Shown: positions 43,375 to 55,496 of the stretch, in pieces
How the letters are laid out: every line of letters begins with the position of its first letter
How positions within the stretch are numbered: position 1 is the first letter of the stretch
From: Pseudomonas entomophila
Lineage (GTDB): Bacteria > Pseudomonadota > Gammaproteobacteria > Pseudomonadales > Pseudomonadaceae
Assembly: GCF_029478665.1 (NCBI RefSeq)
Contig: NZ_JARPQB010000026.1
Location: 1-64,000, forward strand
Reading direction: 5' to 3'
Length of the DNA stretch: 64,000 nt
Notes under the pieces: model-generated
Database searches by the model: none
Told to the model about the DNA's origin: nothing
What the model saw: only the letters and a program-made list of their open reading frames with translations
Position numbers and translations under genes: made by a program

Positions 43375-44250
43375 TTAACGCAACATTGCGTCGCGTAGGC
43401 GTGGGGTCAGTTCCTCGAACAGCGTCTGCACCGAGCGCAACGCCCGGCAATCCGGCCGGGTCAGCAGCCACAGTTGCGTGTCGCAGCCGGGCAACGGGCC
43501 GCTCAAGGCTTCCACGTCCGGCAGGTCGTGAACCATGTAGTCGGGCAGCGCCGCCACACCCAGACCGGTGGTCACCAGTTGGGCGATGGTCGACATGCCG
43601 CTGCATTGGTAGCGCGGTACCAGCCCAGGGTGGTGCTGGTTGCGCCAGACCACGGTGGCATGGTCCTGCATGGAATCGTCGGGGGCGATCCACGGCACGC
43701 TGGTGGCGGACGCCTGGAGCCGTTCGCGCAGCTCCGGGCGGCCACAGATCACGTAGGAAGTCGAGCCCAGGCAGCGGCCAACCAGGTGCTCCGGTGGGGT
43801 GTTGGTCAGGCGCAGGGCGATGTCGGCATCGCGCCGGCTGAGGTTGGCGAACGTGTTGGAAGTGCCCATCTCCAGCGACAGCGCGGGGTAGTTGGGCATG
43901 AACTCGGCGAGCGCCGGCAGCAGCAGGCTGTGCAGGACCGCTTCGGTGCAGGTCACGCGGACCGTGCCGCTGACCACCTGCTCGCCGCTGGTCAGGGCGA
44001 TGCGCGCCGCATCCAGCGCCTGTTCGGCGCGTTCGGCCTGCTCGGCGAGTGCCTGGGCGGTATCTGTGGGCAGGTAGCCCTTGCGGCTCTTGACGAACAA
44101 GGCCGTACCCAGCGCCGACTCCAATCTCCGGATCGAGCGGAACACCGTGGAAACGTCGACCTTGAGCAGTTCGGCGGCCTTTGCCAGCGAGCGGCCGCGC
44201 TCCAGTGCCAGGACCAGGGAGAGGTCGGCGTGGTTGATCTGATATTGCAT
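43375..44250 (-). CDS. LysR-family transcriptional regulator
   Basis: A 291-residue regulator with the N-terminal helix-turn-helix (residues ~5-62, LALERGRSLAKAAELLKVDVSTVFRSIRRLE) and a C-terminal substrate-binding-like domain (VRVTCTEAVLHSLLLPALAEFMPNYPAL ... LVTTGLGVAALPDYMVHDL). It is divergent from the glutamine-synthetase-like gene 208 bases away and probably controls this amine-utilisation cassette; the inducer is not known. The ATG at 44250 begins the conserved region. Confidence 0.88.
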   Translation of the reverse strand: MQYQINHADLSLVLALERGRSLAKAAELLKVDVSTVFRSIRRLESALGTALFVKSRKGYLPTDTAQALAEQAERAEQALDAARIALTSGEQVVSGTVRVTCTEAVLHSLLLPALAEFMPNYPALSLEMGTSNTFANLSRRDADIALRLTNTPPEHLVGRCLGSTSYVICGRPELRERLQASATSVPWIAPDDSMQDHATVVWRNQHHPGLVPRYQCSGMSTIAQLVTTGLGVAALPDYMVHDLPDVEALSGPLPGCDTQLWLLTRPDCRALRSVQTLFEELTPRLRDAMLR

Positions 44251-44457
44251 TGATGCACGCTCTGCTTGCCGAAATGCCAATGTCTGTTGCGTGGAGGCCA
44301 TTTTATAGTGGAACGGCCCCCGGGAATCAATGCAGCCGGTCGGCAACCAGCCCCCACGATGGGTCAGTGAAAAGAACAACAGCAATTCCATCGTCGCCCT
44401 TCGAGGCGTCAGCCGTAGCCCCCCACATCGCCGCTCCGAATCAAAGGATGTACAGCC

Positions 44458-45840
44458 ATGACGTCGGTCTCTCCGTGCGCCAGTTCTTCCCGCGAGATGA
44501 ATGAATTCCTGGATGCCCATCCGGATACCCAATACGTCGACCTGCTGATCTCCGACATGAACGGCGTGGTGCGCGGCAAGCGCATCGAGCGCGCCAGCCT
44601 GCACAAGGTGTACGAGAAGGGCATCAACCTGCCGGCCTCGCTGTTCGCCCTGGACATCAATGGCTCGACTGTCGAGAGCACCGGCCTGGGCCTGGACATC
44701 GGCGACGCCGACCGCATCTGCTACCCGATCCCCGGCACACTGTCGGACGAGCCGTGGCAGAAACGCCCGACCGCACAGCTGCTGATGACCATGCACGAGC
44801 TGGACGGCGCGCCGTTCTTCGCCGACCCGCGGGAAGTGCTGCGCCAGGTGGTGAGCAAGTTCGACGACCTGGGCCTGGATATCTGCGCCGCGTTCGAGCT
44901 GGAGTTCTACCTGATCGACCAGGACAACCTCAACGGCCGCCCGCAGCCGCCGCGCTCGCCGATCTCGGGCAAGCGCCCGCAGTCCACCCAGGTGTACCTG
45001 ATCGACGACCTCGACGAATACGCCGACTGCCTGCAGGACATGCTAGAAGCGGCCAAGGAGCAGGGCCTGCCGGCCGATGCCATCGTCAAGGAAAGCGCCC
45101 CGGCGCAGTTCGAAGTGAACCTGCACCACGTCGCCGACCCGCTGAAGGCCTGCGACTACGCGATCCTGCTCAAGCGCCTGATCAAGAACGTCGCCTACGA
45201 CCATGAGATGGACACCACGTTCATGGCCAAGCCCTACCCGGGCCAGGCGGGCAATGGCCTGCACGTGCACATCTCGCTGCTGGACAAGAAGACCGGCAAG
45301 AACATCTTCGCCCAGGAAGACCCGCTGCAGAGTGACACCCTGCGCCACGCCATCGGTGGCGTGCTGGAAACCATGCCGGCATCGATGGCCTTCCTGTGCC
45401 CGAACATCAACTCCTACCGCCGCTTCGGCGCCCAGTTCTATGTGCCCAACGCGCCGAGCTGGGGCCTGGACAACCGTACCGTGGCGGTGCGCGTGCCGAC
45501 CGACAGCAGTGAGAACGTGCGCATCGAGCACCGCGTGGCCGGCGCCGACGCCAACCCGTACCTGATGCTCGCGGCGATCCTCGCCGGTATCCATCACGGC
45601 CTGACCAACCAGGTCGAGCCGGATGCGCCGATCGAAGGCAACTCGTACGAACAGTTGGAACAGAGCCTGCCGAACAACCTGCGCGACGCCCTGCGCGCGC
45701 TGGACGACAGCGAAGTCCTCAACCAATACATCAGCCCGGACTACATCGATATCTTCGTGGCCTGCAAGGAGAGCGAGCTGGCCGAGTTCGAAGTGTCGAT
45801 CTCCGACCTCGAGTACAACTGGTACCTGCACACGGTGTAA
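44458..45840 (+). CDS. Glutamine synthetase family ligase (PuuA/gamma-glutamylpolyamine synthetase type)
   Basis: A 460-residue enzyme of the glutamine synthetase superfamily. It has the family catalytic landmarks (AAFELEFYLID, then GNGLHVHISLLDK, NSYRRFGAQFYVPNAPSWG and RIEHRVAGADANPYLMLAA). Sequences of this shape, encoded next to a class I amidotransferase, act as gamma-glutamylpolyamine or gamma-glutamylamine synthetases that attach glutamate to putrescine or related amines using ATP. The exact amine cannot be told. It starts the cassette; the hydrolase gene follows after 4 bases. Confidence 0.85.
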   Translation: MTSVSPCASSSREMNEFLDAHPDTQYVDLLISDMNGVVRGKRIERASLHKVYEKGINLPASLFALDINGSTVESTGLGLDIGDADRICYPIPGTLSDEPWQKRPTAQLLMTMHELDGAPFFADPREVLRQVVSKFDDLGLDICAAFELEFYLIDQDNLNGRPQPPRSPISGKRPQSTQVYLIDDLDEYADCLQDMLEAAKEQGLPADAIVKESAPAQFEVNLHHVADPLKACDYAILLKRLIKNVAYDHEMDTTFMAKPYPGQAGNGLHVHISLLDKKTGKNIFAQEDPLQSDTLRHAIGGVLETMPASMAFLCPNINSYRRFGAQFYVPNAPSWGLDNRTVAVRVPTDSSENVRIEHRVAGADANPYLMLAAILAGIHHGLTNQVEPDAPIEGNSYEQLEQSLPNNLRDALRALDDSEVLNQYISPDYIDIFVACKESELAEFEVSISDLEYNWYLHTV

Positions 45841-45844
45841 GCCC

Positions 45845-46618
45845 ATGAGCGCAATTGCGGTCCCCTTGATCGGTGTCAGCGCCTGCCGCCAGCAGGTGGG
45901 GAAGAACTCGTCGCACACGGTGGGCGACAAGTATGTCGAGGCCGCAGGCTTTGCCGGGCTGCCGCTGATCCTGCCGGCGCGTGATCGCGGCAGCGACACG
46001 CAGGCGCTGCTGGCGCACCTGGATGGCATTCTTTTTACCGGTTCGCCTTCAAATGTCGAGCCGCATCATTACAATGGCGCGCCCAGCGCGGAAGGCACCC
46101 GGCACGATCTTGCCCGTGACCGCCTGACCTTGCCGCTGCTGCAGGCGGCGATTGCCGCCGGCGTGCCGGTGTTCTGCGTCTGTCGTGGCTTCCAGGAACT
46201 GAACGTGGCCCTTGGCGGCAGCCTGCACCAGCGCGTGCAGGAATTGCCCGGCTACCTGGACCACCGCGAACCTGAGGATGCACCCCTGGAGGTGCAGTAC
46301 GGCCCTCGTCATCCCGTCGGTATCGAGCCGGGCGGGATGTTCGAGCGCCTGGGCCTGGCTGCGCGGTTCGAGGTCAACTCGCTGCACAGCCAGGGCATCG
46401 ACCGCCTGGCCCCGGGCCTGCGCGTCGAGGCACGGGCCCCGGATGGCCTGATTGAAGCGGTGTCGATGCCTGATGCGCCGGGCTTTGTACTCGGTGTGCA
46501 GTGGCACCCTGAATGGCGTTTCGCCGAAAACCCGGTTTCGCTGCGCCTGTTCGAGGCGTTCCGCGAGGCCTGCATTGCCCATGCTGCACGGGAAGGTGTG
46601 CGTCCGAAAACAGTGTGA
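45845..46618 (+). CDS. Class I glutamine amidotransferase-like hydrolase (PuuD/SpuA type)
   Basis: A 257-residue enzyme of the peptidase C26 family. The nucleophile elbow VPVFCVCRGFQELN places the cysteine at 113; the catalytic His lies in VQWHPEW near residue 222. PuuD-type enzymes release the glutamate from gamma-glutamylated GABA or similar products, so with the upstream ligase this forms a gamma-glutamylation pathway for amines. It begins four bases after the ligase gene. The transporter gene follows after 113 bases. Confidence 0.88.
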   Translation: MSAIAVPLIGVSACRQQVGKNSSHTVGDKYVEAAGFAGLPLILPARDRGSDTQALLAHLDGILFTGSPSNVEPHHYNGAPSAEGTRHDLARDRLTLPLLQAAIAAGVPVFCVCRGFQELNVALGGSLHQRVQELPGYLDHREPEDAPLEVQYGPRHPVGIEPGGMFERLGLAARFEVNSLHSQGIDRLAPGLRVEARAPDGLIEAVSMPDAPGFVLGVQWHPEWRFAENPVSLRLFEAFREACIAHAAREGVRPKTV

Positions 46619-46731
46619 CGTTAGCCGAAGGTCCTGGATGACCGTGCCCCCATTGCAAGCTTTCAATGAGTGAAAGTGGGCCCTCTACGGCGGGCCTGTG
46701 AGAACAATTCCAATAGTTACGGCACAGACTC

Positions 46732-48270
46732 ATGAACGAATACACAGAAGCCGGCCGTCCACCCGACGCGGCCGACTCGGGCAGCACCCAGCGTGGCAAA
46801 GGCCTGGCCAAAGGCCGGCTCGGCCTGCTGGCCAGCGTGGTGCTGGGCATTTCCACCATCGCCCCGGTCTATACCCTGACCGGCGCGCTCGGCCCGACCG
46901 TGCGCGAGGTCGGCGCTCACCTGCCGGCGGTGTTCATCGTCGGCTTCCTGCCGATGCTGCTGGTCGCCCTCGGCTACCGCGAGCTGAACTCGGCGGAGCC
47001 TGACAGCGGCACGTCCTTCACCTGGTCGGCCCGTGCCTTCGGCCCGATGATCGGCTGGATCGGCGGCTGGGGATTGGTGGTCGCCACCACCATCGTGCTG
47101 TCCAACCTCGCAGGGGTGGCGGTCGACTTCTTCTATCTGTTCATCGCCCAGATCACCGGCAACCAGGAGCTGGCAGCCCTGGCGGACAACTTGTTGATCA
47201 ACGTCGTCACGTGTTGCGTGTTCATCGCCCTGGCGGTGTGGATCTGTTGCCGGGGCATGGCCACCACCATGACCGTGCAGTACGGTTTGGTGGCGTTGCA
47301 ACTGGTGGTGCTGATCGGGTTTGCTTTCGCCGCCTTCAGCGAGACCACGGCGCCGCCGCCGCTGGCATTCGATCTTGCCTGGTTCAACCCGTTCGGCGTC
47401 GAGTCGTTCTCGGCGTTCGCTGCGGGCCTTTCGCTGTCGATCTTCATCTTCTGGGGCTGGGACGTGTGCCTGACCGTCAGCGAAGAGTCGGTTGGCAGTG
47501 AAGAAGTACCGGGCAAGGCCGCCACCTGGACGGTGTTGCTGATTCTGGGCCTGTACCTGCTGACCGCCATTGCCACCCTGCAATTCGCCGGGATCAGCGA
47601 GGATGGCCTGGGCCTGAACAACCCGCGCATCCAGGAGAACGTCTTCGCCCACCTGGCCGGGCCGGTCATGGGGCCACTGGCGATCCTGATGTCGATCGCG
47701 GTGTTGGCCAGCACTGCGGCGTCGCTGCAATCGACCTTCGTCTCGCCTGCGCGCACCTTGCTGGCCATGGGTTACTACGGTGCCGTGCCGCAGCGCTTCG
47801 CCAAGGTCTGCCCGCGTTCTCAGACCCCGCGCTATGCGACCATCTGCGCCGGTGTCGCCGCTGGTCTGTTCTACGTGACCATGCGCACCCTGAGCGAGAA
47901 CGTGCTGGCCGATACCATCACCGCCCTGGGCATGATGATCTGCTTCTACTACTCGCTGACCGCGTTCGCCTGCGTGTGGTACTTCCGCCACAGCCTGTTC
48001 GACAGCCTGCGCCACTTCTTCATGCGCGGCGCGTGCCCGCTGGTGGGTGGGGTGATCCTGTCGGTGATCTTCGTGCGCACGGCGATCGACAGCGCCTCGC
48101 CGGATTTCGGCAGCGGCTCGCATGTGGGCGGGCTGGGGTTGGTGTTCGTGATCGCGGCGATCATCTCGGCGCTGGGGATCGTGTTGATGATGCTCTCGCG
48201 GCTGCGGGCGCCGGCGTATTTCCTGGGGGCTACTCTGCGTCAGCAGGCGACCATTCAGTTGCAGGAATGA
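46732..48270 (+). CDS. APC-superfamily amino acid/amine permease
   Basis: A 512-residue inner-membrane transporter with about twelve hydrophobic segments, starting with LLASVVLGISTIAPVYTLTGALG. The conserved SAEPDSGTSFTWSARAFGPMIGWIGGWGL marks the APC family. It probably brings in the amine or amino acid used by the neighbouring gamma-glutamylation enzymes; the substrate is not shown. The last gene of the cassette, it is followed by a REP pair and then gmk on the other strand. Confidence 0.88.
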   Translation: MNEYTEAGRPPDAADSGSTQRGKGLAKGRLGLLASVVLGISTIAPVYTLTGALGPTVREVGAHLPAVFIVGFLPMLLVALGYRELNSAEPDSGTSFTWSARAFGPMIGWIGGWGLVVATTIVLSNLAGVAVDFFYLFIAQITGNQELAALADNLLINVVTCCVFIALAVWICCRGMATTMTVQYGLVALQLVVLIGFAFAAFSETTAPPPLAFDLAWFNPFGVESFSAFAAGLSLSIFIFWGWDVCLTVSEESVGSEEVPGKAATWTVLLILGLYLLTAIATLQFAGISEDGLGLNNPRIQENVFAHLAGPVMGPLAILMSIAVLASTAASLQSTFVSPARTLLAMGYYGAVPQRFAKVCPRSQTPRYATICAGVAAGLFYVTMRTLSENVLADTITALGMMICFYYSLTAFACVWYFRHSLFDSLRHFFMRGACPLVGGVILSVIFVRTAIDSASPDFGSGSHVGGLGLVFVIAAIISALGIVLMMLSRLRAPAYFLGATLRQQATIQLQE

Positions 48271-48274
48271 AGCT

Positions 48275-48391
48275 GGGGCGCTTTGCGCCCCTTTCGCGGC
48301 ACAAGGCCGCTCCTACAGGCGACGCGATCCTCTGTAGGAGCGGCCTTGCCGGGGCGCCGGACCGGCCGGAAAGGGCCTCGCAGAGGCCCCG
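48275..48391. repeat. REP pair with outer hairpins, mixed type
   Basis: GCGGCACAAGGCCGCTCCTA on the left and TGTAGGAGCGGCCTTGCCGG on the right, flanked by hairpins GGCGCTTTGCGCC and GGGCCTCGCAGAGGCCC. The right arm shows a different centre (TTGCCGGG rather than TTGTGTCG), so the pair is recombined or diverged. Confidence 0.75.
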
Positions 48392-48398
48392 GCAATCA

Positions 48399-49896
<1,498 letters not shown>

Positions 49897-50125
49897 GGGG
49901 AGTACCTCGCGTAATTCGGGTGAACGGGGGAAGCCTTCCGGCTGCAAGGCGCAGGATTGTAGCGCAGTGCGGCCCGGGCGCCCAATCCAGCCATGCTACA
50001 GGTGCACCGGGGTGGCGACGGGAAAAGTCGACAAGCTGCCCGGGGCGCGACGATAGGCGTGTCCTCGCCGGGCGTCGCGCCCTATAATGCTCGGCAGATT
50101 CAAAGTCCCGGTACAGGTATCCCAG

Positions 50126-50848
50126 ATGAAACGTCCAAGTGGTCGCGCCGCCGATCAGCTCCGCTCGATCCGCATCACCCGCAACTACACCAAGCACGCC
50201 GAGGGGTCGGTACTGGTCGAGTTCGGTGACACCAAGGTCATCTGCACGGTCAGCGTCGAAAATGGTGTTCCCCGCTTCCTCAAAGGCCAGGGCCAAGGCT
50301 GGCTGACCGCCGAGTACGGCATGCTGCCGCGCTCCACCGGCGAGCGTAACCAGCGCGAGGCCAGCCGCGGCAAGCAAGGCGGCCGCACCCTCGAGATCCA
50401 GCGCCTGATTGGCCGCTCCCTGCGCGCCGCGCTGGACATGAGCAAGCTGGGTGACATCACGCTGTACGTCGACTGCGACGTGATCCAGGCCGACGGCGGC
50501 ACCCGCACCGCGTCGATCACTGGCGCCATGGTCGCCCTGTGCGACGCCCTGGCGGTGATCAAGAAGCGTGGTGGTCTCAAGGGCGGCAACCCGCTCAAGC
50601 ACATGATCGCCGCGGTGTCGGTGGGCATGTATCAGGGCGAGGCCGTGCTCGACCTCGACTACCTCGAGGACTCCGCCGCCGAGACCGACCTGAACGTGGT
50701 CATGACCAGCGCCGGTGGCTTCATCGAAGTGCAGGGCACCGCCGAAGGCGCGCCGTTCCAGCCTGAAGACTTCAACGCCATGCTGGCGCTGGCGCAGAAG
50801 GGCATGGGCGAGATCTTCGAACTGCAGCAGGCTGCGTTGGCTGACTGA
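50126..50848 (+). CDS. rph: Ribonuclease PH
   Basis: A 240-residue phosphorolytic 3'-5' exoribonuclease that trims tRNA 3' ends. Visible hallmarks: [35 protein letters not shown] with the substrate-binding region, the RSLRAALDM helix and the phosphate-binding [11 protein letters not shown]. The ATG at 50126 begins the conserved segment. It is divergent from yicC; a REP pair follows. Confidence 0.97.
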   Translation: MKRPSGRAADQLRSIRITRNYTKHAEGSVLVEFGDTKVICTVSVENGVPRFLKGQGQGWLTAEYGMLPRSTGERNQREASRGKQGGRTLEIQRLIGRSLRAALDMSKLGDITLYVDCDVIQADGGTRTASITGAMVALCDALAVIKKRGGLKGGNPLKHMIAAVSVGMYQGEAVLDLDYLEDSAAETDLNVVMTSAGGFIEVQGTAEGAPFQPEDFNAMLALAQKGMGEIFELQQAALAD

Positions 50849-50883
50849 TACGTTCGTCAAATGACATCGGGGCCGCTTCGCGG

Positions 50884-50958
50884 CCCTTCGCCGGCAAGGC
50901 CGGCTCCTACAGTGTGTACGGCACAAATCCTGTAGGAGCCGGCCTTGCCGGCGAAGGG
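50884..50958. repeat. REP pair, 'GCCGGC' type, perfect 28-bp arms
   Basis: CCCTTCGCCGGCAAGGCCGG at 50884 pairs with the inverted copy ending at 50958, between convergent rph and crc. Confidence 0.88.
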
Positions 50959-50979
50959 CGCAAGGCGGCCTCGATGCGT

Positions 50980-51759
50980 TTAGATGGTCAGCGTCCAGTC
51001 GTAGTCCACGATCAGCGGCGCATGGCGCGAGAAGCGTGGCTGGCGCGGCAGGCGGGCATTGCGCACGAAACGGCGCAGGCCTGGGGTGAGGATCTGGTAG
51101 TCGAACCGGTAACCCAGGTTGAGCATCTCTGCCTGTTCGTTGTCCGGCCACCAGCTGTACTGGTCGCCTTCGCGGCTGACTTCACGCAAGGCATCGACAT
51201 AGCCCATGTCGCCGGTGATGGCGTCCATCCAGGCGCGCTCCGGCGGCAGGAAGCCGACCGACTGCTGGCTGTCGCGCCAGTTCTTGATGTCGAGCTTCTG
51301 CTGCGCCACGTAGAACGAGCCGCAATAGATGTATTCGCGACGCTTGCGACGCTGCTTGTCCAGGTACTTGGCGAAGTCGTCCATCAACTTGAATTTCTGG
51401 TTCAAGTCGTCGTCGCCGTTCATGCCCGAAGGCAGCAGCAGGGTGGCAATACTGACTTTGTCGAAATCTGCTTGCAGATAACGCCCGTAGCGGTCGGCTG
51501 TCTCGAAGCCCAGGCCGGTGATGACTGCCTTGGGCTGCATGCGCGAGTAGAGTGCCACGCCACCTTGGGTGGGCACCTCCGCGTCGCAGGCGTAAAGGAA
51601 ATAGCCATCGAGCTGGAAAGCTGGGTCGTCGAGTTCAAAGGCCGAGGCGCGGGTATCCTGAAGGCAGATGACGTCGGCATTCTGGGCTTGCAACCAGCTG
51701 AGCAATCCACGCTCGGCCGCAGCCTGAATGCCATTTACGTTCACACTGATGATCCGCAT
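50980..51759 (-). CDS. crc: Catabolite repression control protein Crc
   Basis: A 259-residue protein related to exonuclease III but enzymatically dead by known biology: it works with Hfq to block translation of catabolic mRNAs. The fold is clear (MRIISVNVNGIQAAAERGLLSWL, ADVICLQDTRA), and the catalytic boxes are altered: the GDFNVA-type motif reads CGSFYVA and the C-terminal SDH-type motif reads SRHAPLIVDYD. The ATG at 51759 gives the 259-residue family length. Crc is characteristic of pseudomonads. Confidence 0.97.
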   Translation of the reverse strand: MRIISVNVNGIQAAAERGLLSWLQAQNADVICLQDTRASAFELDDPAFQLDGYFLYACDAEVPTQGGVALYSRMQPKAVITGLGFETADRYGRYLQADFDKVSIATLLLPSGMNGDDDLNQKFKLMDDFAKYLDKQRRKRREYIYCGSFYVAQQKLDIKNWRDSQQSVGFLPPERAWMDAITGDMGYVDALREVSREGDQYSWWPDNEQAEMLNLGYRFDYQILTPGLRRFVRNARLPRQPRFSRHAPLIVDYDWTLTI

Positions 51760-51839
51760 AAATGGCCCCAAAAATCTCGTGCGTGTATGATACCCGAGCT
51801 CAACACATTTAGCTAAATCCGTGGTGTCCGGGACCTTTC

Positions 51840-52481
51840 ATGCAGCCGTATCAGCGCGACTTCATCCGTTTTGCCATCGATCGCGGCGTTCTGCGCTTCG
51901 GTGAGTTCACCCTGAAATCGGGGCGTACCAGCCCGTACTTCTTCAATGCCGGCCTGTTCAACACAGGTTCCGCGCTCGCCCAGCTGGGGCGTTGCTACGC
52001 GGCGGCCATCGTCGACAGCAAGATCCCGTTCGATGTGCTGTTTGGCCCCGCGTACAAAGGCATCCCGCTGGCTGCAGCCACGGCGGTGGCCCTGGCAGAC
52101 CAGCACCAGCTTGACGTGCCATGGTGCTTCAACCGCAAGGAAGCCAAGGATCACGGCGAAGGTGGCAGCCTGGTGGGCGCACCGCTGGCCGGTGACGTGC
52201 TGATCATTGACGACGTGATCACCGCCGGCACCGCCATCCGCGAAGTGATGCAGATCATCAGCAATCAACAGGCCAAGGCCGCTGGCGTGCTGATCGCCTT
52301 GAACCGCGAAGAGCGCGGCAACGGCGAGCTGTCGGCGATCCAGGAAGTCGAGCGCGATTTCGGCATCCCGGTGGTCAGCATCGTGTCGCTGACGCAAGTG
52401 CTGGAGTTCCTGGCGGATGATCCACAGCTCAAGCAGCACCTGCCGGCAGTCGAGGCGTATCGCGCGCAGTACGGGATCTGA
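51840..52481 (+). CDS. pyrE: Orotate phosphoribosyltransferase
   Basis: A 213-residue enzyme that joins orotate to PRPP to make OMP in pyrimidine synthesis. The PRPP-binding motif [17 protein letters not shown] is plain, and the catalytic loop with [17 protein letters not shown] matches the class. It is divergent from crc and followed by a strong terminator. Confidence 0.97.
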   Translation: MQPYQRDFIRFAIDRGVLRFGEFTLKSGRTSPYFFNAGLFNTGSALAQLGRCYAAAIVDSKIPFDVLFGPAYKGIPLAAATAVALADQHQLDVPWCFNRKEAKDHGEGGSLVGAPLAGDVLIIDDVITAGTAIREVMQIISNQQAKAAGVLIALNREERGNGELSAIQEVERDFGIPVVSIVSLTQVLEFLADDPQLKQHLPAVEAYRAQYGI

Positions 52482-52497
52482 TTCCGGCTCGACAATG

Positions 52498-52528
52498 AAA
52501 AAGGCGACCCAAGCGGTCGCCTTTTTTT
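52498..52528 (+). terminator. Terminator after pyrE
   Basis: GGCGACC-CAAGC-GGTCGCC hairpin with a run of A before it (52498-52502) and seven T after it (52522-52528); it can act in both directions. Confidence 0.9.
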
Positions 52529-52540
52529 GTCGTTTCGGAT

Positions 52541-52589
52541 CTCTTCGCCGGTAAGCCGGCTCCTACAAGAGCCGGCTGCTGGCGAAGAG
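52541..52589. repeat. Compact REP hairpin, 'GCCGGC' type
   Basis: CTCTTCGCCGGTAAGCCGGC and its imperfect inverted partner ending GGCGAAGAG are joined by a few bases, just before the argB stop. Confidence 0.7.
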
Positions 52590-52603
52590 GCCCGAAAGGC
52601 TGA

Positions 52604-53539
<936 letters not shown>

Positions 53540-54937
53540 TCAGAACGGCAGTTGCAGGTCTGGTTGGACTCGCAGCAACTGCGTGCGGAATACAGCCTTG
53601 ATTCGGTCGAGTTCTGCCTCGCTGTCGGCCTCGAAGCGCAGCACCAGCACCGGTGTGGTGTTGGAGGCGCGGACCAGGCCCCAGCCGTGTGGGTAGTCGA
53701 CCCGCACACCGTCGATGGTGGTCAGGTTGGCCACGCCCCAGTCGGCGTCGCGTTGCAGTGCATCAATGATGCTGAATTTACCCTCGTCGGTCACATCAAT
53801 GTTGATTTCCGGCGTGGAAATATCATTGGGGAACGCGGCGAACAGGGTTTCGGCGTCCTGGCCGGCCTTGCTGAGGATTTCCAGCAGGCGCGCGGCGCTG
53901 TAGATGCCGTCGTCGAAGCCGTACCAGCGTTCCTTGATGAAGATGTGCCCGCTCATCTCGCCGGCCAGCAGCGAACCGGTCTGCTTCATCTTCTTCTTGA
54001 TCAACGAGTGGCCGGTCTTCCACATTAGCGCGCGGCCGCCGTGCTGCTCGATCAGTGGGGTGAGGCGGCGAGTGCACTTCACGTCGAAGATGATCTCGGC
54101 GCCCGGGTTGCGCGACAGCACGTCCTGAGCGAACAGCATCAGCAGGCGGTCGGGGTAGACGATGCTGCCGGTGTTGGTCACCACGCCCACGCGGTCACCG
54201 TCGCCGTCGAAGGCCAGGCCGATATCGGCGCCAATTTCTTTCACCTTGGCGATCAGGTCCTCGAGGTTCTCGGGCTTGCCCGGGTCCGGGTGGTGGTTGG
54301 GGAAGTTGCCGTCGACCTCGCAGAACAACGGGATCACGTCACAGCCCAGGGCTTCGATCAGTTGCGGTGCGACCACGCCGGCGGCGCCGTTGCCGCAGTC
54401 GACCACCACCTTCAGGCGCTTGGCCAGTTTCACGTCGCCAGTGATCTGCTGGAAGTAACGGTCGAGGATTTCGACCTTCTGCACCCGGCCTTCGCCGCGG
54501 GTCAGGTCGTTGGTCTTCAGGCGCGTCAGCAGGGCCTGGATCTGCTCGTTGGCCAGGGTGTCGCCGGCGATGACGATCTTGAAACCGTTGTAGTCCGACG
54601 GGTTGTGGCTGCCGGTGAGCATCACCCCCGACTTGCCGGCCAGCACGTTGGCGGCGTAGTACAGCGCTGGCGTCGGTACCAGGCCGACGTCGCTGACCTG
54701 GCAACCGGCGTCGGCCAGGCCCTTGATCAGTTGCTCGACCAGCATCGGGCCGGACAGGCGGCCGTCGCGGCCGACCGAGATCTGCGGCTCGCCCTGGGCG
54801 AGGGTCTGGGCGCCGATGGCGCGGCCGATCCAATAGGCGGTTTCGGCGTGCAGGTTCTTGCCGACCACGCCGCGGATGTCATAGGCGCGGAAGATGCTGT
54901 CGGGCAGTGCGGGTACCAGGTGGGCCATGTCGTTCAT
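53540..54937 (-). CDS. algC: Phosphomannomutase/phosphoglucomutase AlgC
   Basis: A 465-residue enzyme that interconverts hexose 1- and 6-phosphates for alginate, lipopolysaccharide and rhamnolipid precursors. The active-site serine loop MLTGSHNPSDYNGFK lies near residue 108, the metal loop FDGDGDRVG near 245, and the sugar-binding GEMSGHIFIKERW loop near 330. I start at the ATG at 54937, preceded by a GGAG; a second ATG three codons later is also possible. It lies between dut and argB in the usual genus order. Confidence 0.95.
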   Translation of the reverse strand: MNDMAHLVPALPDSIFRAYDIRGVVGKNLHAETAYWIGRAIGAQTLAQGEPQISVGRDGRLSGPMLVEQLIKGLADAGCQVSDVGLVPTPALYYAANVLAGKSGVMLTGSHNPSDYNGFKIVIAGDTLANEQIQALLTRLKTNDLTRGEGRVQKVEILDRYFQQITGDVKLAKRLKVVVDCGNGAAGVVAPQLIEALGCDVIPLFCEVDGNFPNHHPDPGKPENLEDLIAKVKEIGADIGLAFDGDGDRVGVVTNTGSIVYPDRLLMLFAQDVLSRNPGAEIIFDVKCTRRLTPLIEQHGGRALMWKTGHSLIKKKMKQTGSLLAGEMSGHIFIKERWYGFDDGIYSAARLLEILSKAGQDAETLFAAFPNDISTPEINIDVTDEGKFSIIDALQRDADWGVANLTTIDGVRVDYPHGWGLVRASNTTPVLVLRFEADSEAELDRIKAVFRTQLLRVQPDLQLPF

Positions 54938-55035
54938 CTCTGGGGACTCCATAGGTCAAGGGCTTCTGGGCAGGCACAAACTGAACGCTTGGACGGTGGA
55001 ATCACCAGAGAGTTCGCCATCCATGGCGCGAACGG

Positions 55036-55491
55036 TCAGCGGGTGCCGGAGTGGCCGAAGCCGCCGGTGCCGCGCTGGGTCTCGTCGAACTGCTCGACGA
55101 TATCGAAGTGCGCCTGCACCACCGGCACCAGGATCAGCTGCGCGATGCGCTCGCCGATGGTGATGGTGAATGGGGTGTTGCCGCGGTTCCAGCAGGAGAC
55201 CATCAGCTCGCCCTGGTAGTCCGAGTCGATCAGGCCGACCAGGTTGCCCAGCACCACGCCGTGCTTATGGCCCAGGCCCGAGCGTGGCAGGATCATGGCT
55301 GCCAGGCCCGGGTCGCCGATGTACACCGACAGGCCGGTGGGGATCAGCAGGGTCTGGCCCGGCTCGAGGACGGTGTCCTCCTTGAGCAGGGCGCGCAGGT
55401 CCAGGCCGGCGGAGCCGGGGGTGGCGTACTGCGGCAGGGGGAATTCGGTGCCCAGGCGTGGGTCGAGGATCTTGGCTTGAAGAGCGTGCAT
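55036..55491 (-). CDS. dut: dUTP diphosphatase
   Basis: A 151-residue trimeric dUTPase that hydrolyses dUTP to dUMP, keeping uracil out of DNA. All five motifs can be seen, including [35 protein letters not shown] and the C-terminal Gly-rich tail [12 protein letters not shown]. Five bases separate it from coaBC upstream on the same strand. Confidence 0.97.
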   Translation of the reverse strand: MHALQAKILDPRLGTEFPLPQYATPGSAGLDLRALLKEDTVLEPGQTLLIPTGLSVYIGDPGLAAMILPRSGLGHKHGVVLGNLVGLIDSDYQGELMVSCWNRGNTPFTITIGERIAQLILVPVVQAHFDIVEQFDETQRGTGGFGHSGTR

Positions 55492-55496
55492 GTAAC

